From positions 62,001-126,000 of the forward strand of contig NZ_RCVZ01000004.1 of the NCBI RefSeq assembly GCF_003668575.1: 64,000 nt of DNA, written 5' to 3'. Of this stretch, positions 18,572 to 26,888 are shown piece after piece (the stretch's first letter is position 1; every line of letters begins with the position of its first letter). Made by a program: the position numbers and the translations under genes. The notes beneath the pieces are model-generated. The model was not told the DNA's origin, searched no databases, and worked only from the letters and a program-made list of their open reading frames with translations. The DNA is from Falsibacillus albus. GTDB lineage: Bacteria > Bacillota > Bacilli > Bacillales > DSM-25281.

Positions 18572-21500
18572 GGAAATTGAAGCAAATGATCAAGCAATAT
18601 GAAATAGTAGAGTATCATCCCAAGTACGCGGCCGCTGTTGCCGAGATGTGGAACAACAGTCAGGACGGCTGGGGAGGCGGAAATACAATCCAGACAGAAG
18701 AGCAGGTATTAAAGCAAGAGGCGAATTCAACGAATCTGCATCTTTTTTTGGCGTTGGACGGTGAGAAGGTCGTCGGGTACTGCAGCTTAGGTGAATATCG
18801 GGAGGATGAGGGCGCCCTTTATATTCCACTGCTTAATGTACGTGGGGACTACCACGGGAAAAAGGTCGGGAAACTGCTTGTTTTGAAAGCGTTGGAACGT
18901 GCAATAGAAATGAAATGGCCGCGGCTCGATCTATATACATGGCCAGGCAACACGAAAGCAGTGCCGCTTTATAAAAAGTGCGGCTTTTTTTGGGAAGAGC
19001 GCGAAGATACAACCCATTTGATGAATTTCATGCCAAGCGTGCTCCATACAGAAGCTGTTAAGGAATTTTTTCAAGATGTAGACTGGTATTCTGCAAGTAC
19101 AAGATTGATAGAGGTGAGCCCTGACGGAAAGAAGGAAAATGGATTTGATTACTACGAGTATTCCTGGAGCGACAATGGCCGCTGCTTGAAAATGGAGTTT
19201 GAGAGATCCGGAAGGGGTATTCGTGCAATCGAGACTGACGACTATAGGATCTCAGCCTCCATCGAACAATTTAAGCTCGTCTTTGGGTCAGAATATCAAA
19301 TCCGGTATCACATCAAGAATAAGAGCGGACGTCCACTCGAAATTTCTTTTCTGGGGGAACATCATAAAAACATCCGATTCAACTTCGAAAGAGCCATTAC
19401 TGTCAAGGATGATATCACCATTGATGCACCATTTTATCTAGATAAGATCGATGAGGACCAAAATTTATGGCGAACACATCCAACAGTCAATACAAAAGTG
19501 ATGATAAATGGAAAGGCTGCTTTCTTCAAAATTGGGCTTATGCCGAAATTCCCAGCCAATATTGCTTGCAAGACAATTGAAAACCTTACATATTTGGGCA
19601 ATAAGGGAACCATCTATGTTGATTTGGAAAATAATTTTGAAGAAGAAATTGAGTATTCATTTGTCATGCCTGAGAGTGAACTCATCGTCCTTGATGAACG
19701 AAAGTACTTCTTTAAGCTTGGACCAAAGTCAAAGTGTTCGATTCCTATCCGCTATACGTTAAAAAGGCATGGGTATTATTCGCATGAAGTGGAGATCACT
19801 GCAAAGAAATCAGATCAAACTTTGCTTGTTTTTTCGAAAAAAATCGGATTCGCCTTTAAAGGTATCGGCGCTAGGTTCGCAGGAGAAAATGAACATCGAT
19901 ATGAAGTATTTAATGGGCAATTTCAGATGTGGCTGGACAAATTTGATAATTGGCTGATACCTGGGAAGGAAGAAACGAAAGATCAAGCATCCATGTTCAT
20001 GTATCCGAAGCTTGGCAAGCCGTTTTCCGAAGAATTTTCGAAAATACGGGCAGAACGAGTCCAATTCATGGAAGAAGGGAGCTGGATCGGCTTTCGAGCT
20101 ACGTTTCAATCGAAGGCATTTCCTGACATAAAACTCCATAAGGTCGCCAAATTGTATAGTGAAGGTTTGGTCGAGCACCATTATGAAATCGAAAATACAA
20201 GTGAACATGAAACAGCGGAGGAAATCTGGCTGACGAATCCGATTTATCAGAATCTCGAGCGGGCAGTCATCCCATATGAGAATGACATGATCGAGATGAA
20301 GGATACGATAGGTTCTTTTCATGAGTATTGGAAAGGTGATTCTATTACGGAAAATTGGATTTTCTCCAGGATATCCGATGATTCCCCGAGAGGAATTTGC
20401 TGGTCACCGGCAGAGAACGTTCACTTCAGCAATTGGTATATATACTTTGAACATCGGATTGGAAGGATGGAGGCGAACGAAACTGTCGCCACAAACCCCG
20501 TCTATCTATCATTCGGGGCATTCCATGATTGGCATTCCTTCAGGGAGTTCGCCATGCAGCAAAGGCTCGAAAAAGAACCTCTCACTGAACATTTAGCGTT
20601 TAAACTGAATGGGGGCAATCCATTCATTGTGGGAGAAACAGTCGCAGCATCCGTAAAAGAGTATAAAGCTTCTTATCTAAATGGATCTATGAATATATCA
20701 GCTTGCGGGAAAGAACTGCTGCAAGAGAAGGTCTCCAAAGATGATCATATGAAAACGAAAGACTTACTCGTGGATGTGAGCTGTTCGGATCCAGTCGGGG
20801 TGATGTCGGCAAATATTAAGTATGATTCCGTTGAAACGGAAGCAAGATCCCTTTTCATCAAAAAAGGAAGTGCACCGATTAACTTCAAAACGGGAATGAT
20901 GGAAGGGATCGAAACTTTCGTCTGTTCGAATGGACCGATAGAAATCACTGCTGCTCCAACATTTTATCCTAATCTTTTCTCATTGAAGGCGAATGGAAAG
21001 GAATGGTTGGATACATCCTTCCCTAGAGCAAAGTCAAAATCTTGGTGGAATCCATGGCCAGGAGGGATAGGCAGCGCATTGAGAGATATCAGTCCCAATT
21101 CCATCCTCAAAGAAAACGCTTATGCTGAGCGTGCGAAATTATTCGATTCAAAGGGGAATGAATGGGAAGGGTTGAAGCTTATCGTAAAGCTTAAGGAACA
21201 TGAAAAGTACAGCGGGGTCGAATTTCATCAATACTTCCTCCTGCTTCCTGGTGTCCCGATCCTTTGCCATACGGCACAAATCATAAACCATTCGGGCCAA
21301 CTCATCGATATGAAAAAATGGGGGACGAATTGTTTCCTTCTTTCTGGCGATGAAATGTATGAGCGCTGGGGTAATTTTCAAGGCATCGGCGGGGAATGGC
21401 AGAAGCTCCACGGCGGGAAAGGTGAGCAGGAAATGAGAGTCGGCCGCAGTGCACATTTCGGAACCACTGAACATACGGACATCCTTCAGGTCATTACCGA

Positions 21501-21690
21501 TTTACAGGAAACAAAACTTGGATCATACATTAACAAAGAAGTTATGTTGATTGCCGGCACGACAAAATTAAATATCGAGAATAGGCATCATTCTTTCGCT
21601 TCCCCAATATTTTTCTTGATTAATGATGAAGTGATTGAGGATGATGCATTATCCAGTTTAAAGGCCATTCATTTCAATGAACTGCATTAA
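18562..21690 (+). CDS. GNAT acetyltransferase fused to a large beta-rich domain of unknown function
   Basis: A 1042-residue protein. Residues about 9-155 are a GNAT domain (FLALDGEKVVGYCSLGEY, VRGDYHGKKVGKLLVLKALERA, NTKAVPLYKKCGFFWEERED). The remaining ~880 residues show alternating beta-type sequence with Ig-like stretches (YQIRYHIKNKSGRPLEISFL) and a possible mutarotase-like sandwich near the C-terminus (WWNPWPGGIGSALRD). There is no signal peptide or membrane segment, so it is probably cytoplasmic. GTGAGGA lies 9 nt before ATG 18562. An amidohydrolase follows after 23 bp and is probably co-transcribed. An acetyltransferase or sensor acting on sugar-like metabolites is possible but unproven. 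Confidence 0.75.
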   Translation: MGVGKLKQMIKQYEIVEYHPKYAAAVAEMWNNSQDGWGGGNTIQTEEQVLKQEANSTNLHLFLALDGEKVVGYCSLGEYREDEGALYIPLLNVRGDYHGKKVGKLLVLKALERAIEMKWPRLDLYTWPGNTKAVPLYKKCGFFWEEREDTTHLMNFMPSVLHTEAVKEFFQDVDWYSASTRLIEVSPDGKKENGFDYYEYSWSDNGRCLKMEFERSGRGIRAIETDDYRISASIEQFKLVFGSEYQIRYHIKNKSGRPLEISFLGEHHKNIRFNFERAITVKDDITIDAPFYLDKIDEDQNLWRTHPTVNTKVMINGKAAFFKIGLMPKFPANIACKTIENLTYLGNKGTIYVDLENNFEEEIEYSFVMPESELIVLDERKYFFKLGPKSKCSIPIRYTLKRHGYYSHEVEITAKKSDQTLLVFSKKIGFAFKGIGARFAGENEHRYEVFNGQFQMWLDKFDNWLIPGKEETKDQASMFMYPKLGKPFSEEFSKIRAERVQFMEEGSWIGFRATFQSKAFPDIKLHKVAKLYSEGLVEHHYEIENTSEHETAEEIWLTNPIYQNLERAVIPYENDMIEMKDTIGSFHEYWKGDSITENWIFSRISDDSPRGICWSPAENVHFSNWYIYFEHRIGRMEANETVATNPVYLSFGAFHDWHSFREFAMQQRLEKEPLTEHLAFKLNGGNPFIVGETVAASVKEYKASYLNGSMNISACGKELLQEKVSKDDHMKTKDLLVDVSCSDPVGVMSANIKYDSVETEARSLFIKKGSAPINFKTGMMEGIETFVCSNGPIEITAAPTFYPNLFSLKANGKEWLDTSFPRAKSKSWWNPWPGGIGSALRDISPNSILKENAYAERAKLFDSKGNEWEGLKLIVKLKEHEKYSGVEFHQYFLLLPGVPILCHTAQIINHSGQLIDMKKWGTNCFLLSGDEMYERWGNFQGIGGEWQKLHGGKGEQEMRVGRSAHFGTTEHTDILQVITDLQETKLGSYINKEVMLIAGTTKLNIENRHHSFASPIFFLINDEVIEDDALSSLKAIHFNELH

Positions 21691-21713
21691 TTTCAGCTGT
21701 AAAGGAGAATTAC

Positions 21714-22568
21714 ATGAAGATCATAGACGCCCATATGCACTTTTCAAATATTGAGAGCTTTAAAGAAACAGCAAAAAATCAGTCCATGCTTGATTACTCC
21801 TATGAGGGGATCATGAAAGAATACGAGGAATCGGATGTGGCTCTTGGCATCGGAATGGGGTTGACGGAAAAAGAAAACGCCGGATTTCCCGATCCTTTAT
21901 CGCCAACCCCCATGGGACTGGATCTTGATGAAAGGATCCCTGACTCGGTCGTCTATTGTGCAGGAGTCAATCCTCACCATCTTGAAGCCCCTGATTTGGA
22001 GGCGCTAGAAAAAACACTGAATGATCCCAAAGTGGTCGGAATGAAAATCTACCTGGGCTATTATCGATTTTATGCCTATGATGAGATTTATCAACCTGTA
22101 TATGAACTGGCTGCAAAATATTCGATGCCGGTCGTTTTTCATACTGGCGATACGTATTCGGAGCGGGGCCTTTTGAAATACTCCCATCCTTTAACGTTGG
22201 ATGAAGTGGCTGTCCAGCATCGCAATGTGAACTTTGTTATGGCGCATTTCGGCGATCCATGGACGCTGGATGGAGCGGAAGTTGTATATAAAAACCGCAA
22301 TATGTTTGCGGACCTATCCGGTTTGGTGGTCGGGAATGCAGAGGATATAAAGCGATACCATTCCTCACCTCGCTTTTTCAATCACCTGAAGCATGCGTTG
22401 ACTTTTACGGATAATTATAAGAAATTTCTATTTGGCACCGACTGGCCCCTTGTTCCGGTTCAGCCGTATATTGAATTCGTGAAAGATATCATTCCTGAGG
22501 AATATCATGAAGATGTGTTTTATCATACTGCAGTAAAGGTTTTTCCTAAAATTAAAAGGTTTTTGTAA
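21714..22568 (+). CDS. Amidohydrolase_2 family metal-dependent hydrolase/decarboxylase
   Basis: A 284-residue TIM-barrel protein. The metal ligands are visible: H7 and H9 (DAHMHF), H143 (VVFHTGD), H178 (VMAHFGD) and D243 (FGTDW). This is the COG2159/Amidohydro_2 pattern, which covers hydrolases and decarboxylases of cyclic or aromatic acids. AAAGGAGA precedes ATG 21714. It lies 23 bp behind the GNAT fusion gene and before a terminator, so the two form a transcription unit. Confidence 0.8.
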   Translation: MKIIDAHMHFSNIESFKETAKNQSMLDYSYEGIMKEYEESDVALGIGMGLTEKENAGFPDPLSPTPMGLDLDERIPDSVVYCAGVNPHHLEAPDLEALEKTLNDPKVVGMKIYLGYYRFYAYDEIYQPVYELAAKYSMPVVFHTGDTYSERGLLKYSHPLTLDEVAVQHRNVNFVMAHFGDPWTLDGAEVVYKNRNMFADLSGLVVGNAEDIKRYHSSPRFFNHLKHALTFTDNYKKFLFGTDWPLVPVQPYIEFVKDIIPEEYHEDVFYHTAVKVFPKIKRFL

Positions 22569-22576
22569 GAGAGAAT

Positions 22577-22606
22577 GTCCCTGTCATATGACAGGGGTTT
22601 CTTTTA
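22577..22606 (+). terminator. Terminator after amidohydrolase
   Basis: CCCTGTCATATGACAGGGG is almost fully self-complementary and is followed by TTTCTTTTATTTT. Confidence 0.8.
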
Positions 22607-22651
22607 TTTTTATGATAAGAAAGTCCAGTTTTTGGTGAAAGACACATTCTC

Positions 22652-22692
22652 AATATGAAATTTTCATAGTGTTATGATATGTTTTTCATATT
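22652..22692. promoter_or_regulatory. Nested TATGAAA inverted repeats before the c-di-GMP/GT2 operon
   Basis: AATATGAAA (22652-22660) and TTTCATATT (22684-22692) are exact inverse copies. Inside, TATGAAA-T-TTTCATA (22654-22668) is a second palindrome. A TATGAT (22673-22678) that could be a -10 lies between them. The arrangement suggests an operator for the operon that starts at 22815. No regulator is assigned. Confidence 0.4.
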
Positions 22693-22814
22693 AAAACATT
22701 GGAAAAAAACTATATCTTTTCCAAATCATTTAATAAGTATATAATTCTTCGAATGGAATACAAACAATTAACCCTTTTCACAAACGAGTGCCAACATAAA
22801 ATGAGGTGTCATAA

Positions 22815-24434
22815 ATGAATATGAGCAAATATAAAAATTTACTTTATGAAAAAATCAAAAGCCAATTATTGAACTGGTTTGAGTCAGAACCAGATAGGGA
22901 CATCCCTAATGAGGAGGTTTACCGTTTTTTACACTCGATCAAAGGTACGTCAGGAACGATCGGAATGGTCGGTCTGCATCAAACAGCGGATAGATTGTTG
23001 GAAAAATCCAATGAGGATTCAGATAAATTGTGGAAACCTTCTGACCTAAGGGATTTTTTGTATGAATTGGTGAGGCTGAGTTATGAATACGAAAATTTTC
23101 AAACAGTCCTTGATTGTTCATCTATAAATAGAAAAGGTGATGTTCCATTGATCCAAGTGATCGATGATGATATCTCGATGGTAGTACTACTGAAGGATGC
23201 ATTGGAAGAACAAGGGTGGATGGTGCTTGCCAATACAAACCCCACCATCGCCATTAATCAATATTATGATCTGCATCCAGACTGTTTGATAATTGATGTG
23301 AATCTTCCGATGAAAAATGGATTTCAGCTGTTGGAAGAAATACAGGGAAATCATCATAAACGCTTCATTCCTAAAATTATGATGAGCATCCAAAATGATC
23401 GTGAAACACGTATTGCTGCTTATAAATCAGGTGCGGATGATTTTCTTTCCAAACCGATCGACCTGGAAGAATTCATCGTACGTGTCGAAAGGCATCTCGA
23501 ACGAAAGAAAATATTTGATCAATCGGTTCTGATTGATGAGCTCACACAAGTTTACAATAGAAGGCATCTTGCTTCAGTATTGGAAAGTTCACTTGATGAA
23601 TTGAAACGGCAAGGTGGATATTTTTCCGTCGCGATCATTGATCTCGATCACTTTAAACAGGTCAATGATACTTATGGCCATTTGATGGGAGATCACGTTC
23701 TAGTGCATTTTGCACAATTCCTCAAGGAACGAGTCAGAAGTACTGATCATGTATTCCGATATGGAGGCGAAGAATTCGTTGTATTGTTTCCGGGGACTAC
23801 AGGGGAAGAAACGAAGGCTATATTGGAAAGGATTTTGGCTGAATTTTCAAAAACCATAATATCAAAAAGCGAGATTGAGATCACGGCAACCTTTTCTGCA
23901 GGGGGTTATATGGTTTCGAACCATGAAACCTCAGCGAATACGATTATAGAATCAGCCGATCTTGCATTGTACAAGGCAAAAGAAAATGGCAGGGCCAGAG
24001 TCGAAATGGCATGCTCCCATGAAGTGATCGTGAATAAGAAACCCCTTTTCATTTCTGTCATCGATGATGATATCATCATTCGGACAATGCTCATGAAAAT
24101 ACTCCAGTCGATGGACATTGAAGGCGTCTCCTTCGATCTTGCCGCCTATGAGGATGGTTCTAAATTTTTTGATTCAGAAAGACATATTCAAATCGGACAG
24201 CATTTCCTCATATTAGATGGAATCATGCCTGTCATGGATGGAACAGAAGTACTTCAAAAAGTGAAATTGCTGCCAAATGCTAACCAATTTCAAGTACTCA
24301 TGCTAACAGGAAGAAAAAATGAAAAAGACATTGCCAGGGCATTGAAGCTTGGAGCGGATGACTATGTTACAAAGCCCTTCAGTATGACAGAACTGCAGGC
24401 AAGAATACATCGATTGATTAAGAGGATGGTTTAA
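22815..24434 (+). CDS. HPt-REC-GGDEF-REC response regulator / diguanylate cyclase
   Basis: The 539 residues show four modules. First an HPt domain with phosphorylatable H40 (RFLHSIKGTSGT). Second a receiver at about 113-235 with acidic DDD 116-118 and D161. Third a GGDEF domain at about 245-405 with an intact GGEEF (317-321) and an upstream inhibitory-site RSTD at 308-311. Fourth a receiver from about 413 with DDD 417-419 and D468. The intact motif predicts synthesis of c-di-GMP with product feedback. HPt and two receivers on one chain suggest it is a phosphorelay hub for the hybrid kinase encoded four genes downstream. First gene of the six-gene operon; the next starts 1 bp after its stop. 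Confidence 0.92.
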   Translation: MNMSKYKNLLYEKIKSQLLNWFESEPDRDIPNEEVYRFLHSIKGTSGTIGMVGLHQTADRLLEKSNEDSDKLWKPSDLRDFLYELVRLSYEYENFQTVLDCSSINRKGDVPLIQVIDDDISMVVLLKDALEEQGWMVLANTNPTIAINQYYDLHPDCLIIDVNLPMKNGFQLLEEIQGNHHKRFIPKIMMSIQNDRETRIAAYKSGADDFLSKPIDLEEFIVRVERHLERKKIFDQSVLIDELTQVYNRRHLASVLESSLDELKRQGGYFSVAIIDLDHFKQVNDTYGHLMGDHVLVHFAQFLKERVRSTDHVFRYGGEEFVVLFPGTTGEETKAILERILAEFSKTIISKSEIEITATFSAGGYMVSNHETSANTIIESADLALYKAKENGRARVEMACSHEVIVNKKPLFISVIDDDIIIRTMLMKILQSMDIEGVSFDLAAYEDGSKFFDSERHIQIGQHFLILDGIMPVMDGTEVLQKVKLLPNANQFQVLMLTGRKNEKDIARALKLGADDYVTKPFSMTELQARIHRLIKRMV

Positions 24435-24435
24435 T

Positions 24436-25476
24436 ATGCTGCAAAGTGGAATTTTCGCAGTTGTCATGGCTGCAGTTGTGATTTTAGCCATTTTATCTGT
24501 TCTTCTTCTATATTTAATCATCCGAAAATATATGGAAAATAAAACCATGCGAAAAATAGAAATTGAAAAAGATAGAATGAATCCACTCCTCTACACTTAT
24601 ATTTCTGAAGGGAACATCACCAGGGAATTATCGACTGAATCTTTGGTGAAAAAGCGGGCGATTGAAAATCTATTAAGAAAGTATTCAGAAATCCTTGTTG
24701 ATGTGCAAGCCAAACTGCGGATAGAGGAAATGGCTCAATGCCACCTTTCCACATATTACGTTAAAGAATTGAATAGCCGGCAATGGAGTAAGCGGATGAA
24801 TGCCTTATACCATATTGAGGATTTCAAATTAACATCACTCCAACAACCGGTCATGCATTGTTTACAAAAAAACAATGCAGCAAAAGAAGAAAAATTTGTT
24901 TGCCTCCGAATTTTAGCAGCATTCCAGATGAATGGTATCCACGATATGCTGACGAATGAATATACGAATCTATCTGACTTTGAATATCGCAGCATTTTAA
25001 TGAAACTGAACGAAAATCATTTTGAATTTTTTATTGCAGGTTTCCATCGAATGGACGCCAACCTCCAGTACGCTGTCTTGGAAGTGATGGGCGTGAAAAA
25101 AGAAATTAATTATGTTCCTTTTCTCGAATCCGTCTTTCAGGCGAATAAAGGTGAGCTTCGATTAAGGGCTTTAAAGGCGTTGGCGTCGATTGGATACGTC
25201 AAGGATCCAGATAAATACTCATTTTTGTCTAGGTCGGAGTCCTGGCAAGAAAGAATGATGGCGGCGAAACTCTTTGGGGTCGTCAAGGAAGAGTCTTTCT
25301 TAACAGCCTTGAAAGACTTATTGCATGATCGGTCCTGGTATGTAAGGTCGCAGGCAGGCCAAGCAATGACTCTTATCCCAAAAGGATATCAGCTGCTGCA
25401 TCAAATTCTTGAAAACTCGGAGGATCCTTTTGCCCGTGACATGGCGTGGGAATGGATCAATAAAGGAGAATCATAA
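24436..25476 (+). CDS. Membrane-anchored HEAT-repeat protein
   Basis: A 346-residue protein with one N-terminal membrane segment (about 5-29), a basic linker, then helical repeats. HEAT-like units are clear towards the C-terminus (LRLRALKALASIGYV, ERMMAAKLFGVVKEES, WYVRSQAGQAMTLIP). HEAT repeats usually carry protein-protein contacts, so it may be a cytoplasmic scaffold at the membrane for the glycosyltransferase. It starts 1 bp after the diguanylate cyclase gene, and its TAA overlaps the next ATG. Confidence 0.8.
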   Translation: MLQSGIFAVVMAAVVILAILSVLLLYLIIRKYMENKTMRKIEIEKDRMNPLLYTYISEGNITRELSTESLVKKRAIENLLRKYSEILVDVQAKLRIEEMAQCHLSTYYVKELNSRQWSKRMNALYHIEDFKLTSLQQPVMHCLQKNNAAKEEKFVCLRILAAFQMNGIHDMLTNEYTNLSDFEYRSILMKLNENHFEFFIAGFHRMDANLQYAVLEVMGVKKEINYVPFLESVFQANKGELRLRALKALASIGYVKDPDKYSFLSRSESWQERMMAAKLFGVVKEESFLTALKDLLHDRSWYVRSQAGQAMTLIPKGYQLLHQILENSEDPFARDMAWEWINKGES

Positions 25477-26888
25477 TGCTTGAACATCTATGGTCAAATA
25501 CAGTGCTTTTCTTCGGATGGTTCATTGCTGTTTATATGGTCATTGTCATCTGCTTCTACTCGACAATTTTATTCATTTCGGTCATCCAACTCAGGCGTGA
25601 ATACAAGCTGGACCGTGAACAAAGCTATGAAGAATATACAAATGAGATGTTTACGAGACCGGTCTCGATCCTTGTCCCTGCCTATAATGAAGAAGCAGGA
25701 ATCATTCAAAGCGTGCGCTCATTGCTAAGCATCAATTATCCTTCTTTTGAGATCATCGTCATCAATGATGGATCGAAGGATAATACCTCACAGAAAATGA
25801 TTGATCAATATGAGATGGCTGAGGTGCAAAAGGTTGTTCGAAAACAGATTGAAGCCAATCCAATAAAAAGGATCTATCAGTCTAAAACGCTGCCAAATTT
25901 ATTTTTGATCGAGAAGGAAAATGGAGGTAAGGCGGATGCCTTGAATGTTGGATTGAATTTCTCCCACTTTCCTTATGTATGTTCACTGGATGGTGATTCA
26001 GTGTTGGAAAGGGATGCTTTCCTGAAAGTGATGAAACCAATCATGGACTCATCGGAAGAGGTCATTGCATCTGGAGGCAGCATCAGGATCGCGAACGGGT
26101 GCGACATCCAAAACGGAAATATGAAGCAAATAAAATTAGCCAGTAGTCCATTGGTGATCATGCAGATCATTGAATACTTGCGTGCATTTTTAATGGGCCG
26201 AATCGGGTTGAGCCGGCATAATCTGCTCTTGATCGTTTCCGGAGCATTTGGTGTTTTCTCCAAACATTGGGTAGTGGAAGCAGGAGGCTATAAGAAAGAT
26301 ACGGTCGGGGAGGATATGGAGCTGGTCGTCAGGCTGCATAGGCTGATCAAGGAAAAAGGAGCAGTGAAAAAAATTGTCTATGTCCCTGATCCCGTTTGCT
26401 GGACAGAAGTTCCAGAGGATACAAAATTCTTGAGAAGACAAAGAAGAAGATGGCACCGGGGGTTATTCGAGAGTTTGTGGACCCACAGGAAAATGATGTT
26501 CAATCCAAAATACGGTCTGGTAGGATTCATTTCCTTCCCATACTTTTGGATTGTTGAATTCTTTGGGCCAATCATTGAATTAATGGGCTACCTATATGTG
26601 ATTCTTGCTTTTTTCCTCGGGGGCATCTACTTGGAGTTTGCAATTCTCATATTTTTATTGTCCTGTCTCTACGGATCATTGTTTTCTATGGCAGCCGTCC
26701 TACTGGAGGAATGGAGCCTTCGAAAATACCCAAAAGTCAACGATATCATCAAATTATTTTTATACTCGGTCACTGAAACGTTTTGGTATCGTCCTTTGAC
26801 AGTTTTATGGCGCTGTGAAGGAATTTGGCAAATGATCATTGGAGAAAAGAGCTGGGGAGAAATGCAAAGAAAAGGTGTTTCACAATGA
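25476..26888 (+). CDS. Processive family 2 glycosyltransferase (BcsA/IcaA/HAS-like polysaccharide synthase)
   Basis: The 470 residues contain an N-terminal membrane segment and a cytoplasmic GT-A domain with all processive GT2 signatures: VLVPAYNEE-type start, D172-G-D174 in CSLDGDS, E279-D280 in GEDMEL, and Q322-R-R-R-W326. Several C-terminal membrane helices follow. These are the marks of cellulose, poly-GlcNAc or hyaluronan-type synthases. No PilZ domain is present, so any c-di-GMP control must act through another protein. Its start overlaps the HEAT gene and its stop overlaps the hydrolase gene by 4 bp. The sugar polymer is unknown. Confidence 0.9.
   Translation: MLEHLWSNTVLFFGWFIAVYMVIVICFYSTILFISVIQLRREYKLDREQSYEEYTNEMFTRPVSILVPAYNEEAGIIQSVRSLLSINYPSFEIIVINDGSKDNTSQKMIDQYEMAEVQKVVRKQIEANPIKRIYQSKTLPNLFLIEKENGGKADALNVGLNFSHFPYVCSLDGDSVLERDAFLKVMKPIMDSSEEVIASGGSIRIANGCDIQNGNMKQIKLASSPLVIMQIIEYLRAFLMGRIGLSRHNLLLIVSGAFGVFSKHWVVEAGGYKKDTVGEDMELVVRLHRLIKEKGAVKKIVYVPDPVCWTEVPEDTKFLRRQRRRWHRGLFESLWTHRKMMFNPKYGLVGFISFPYFWIVEFFGPIIELMGYLYVILAFFLGGIYLEFAILIFLLSCLYGSLFSMAAVLLEEWSLRKYPKVNDIIKLFLYSVTETFWYRPLTVLWRCEGIWQMIIGEKSWGEMQRKGVSQ

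Noticed and set aside
26825..26884. Longer start for the membrane-anchored hydrolase
   Set aside because: It would overlap the end of the GT2 gene by 64 bp and put polar residues before the membrane anchor. ATGA at 26885 is the usual coupled arrangement.
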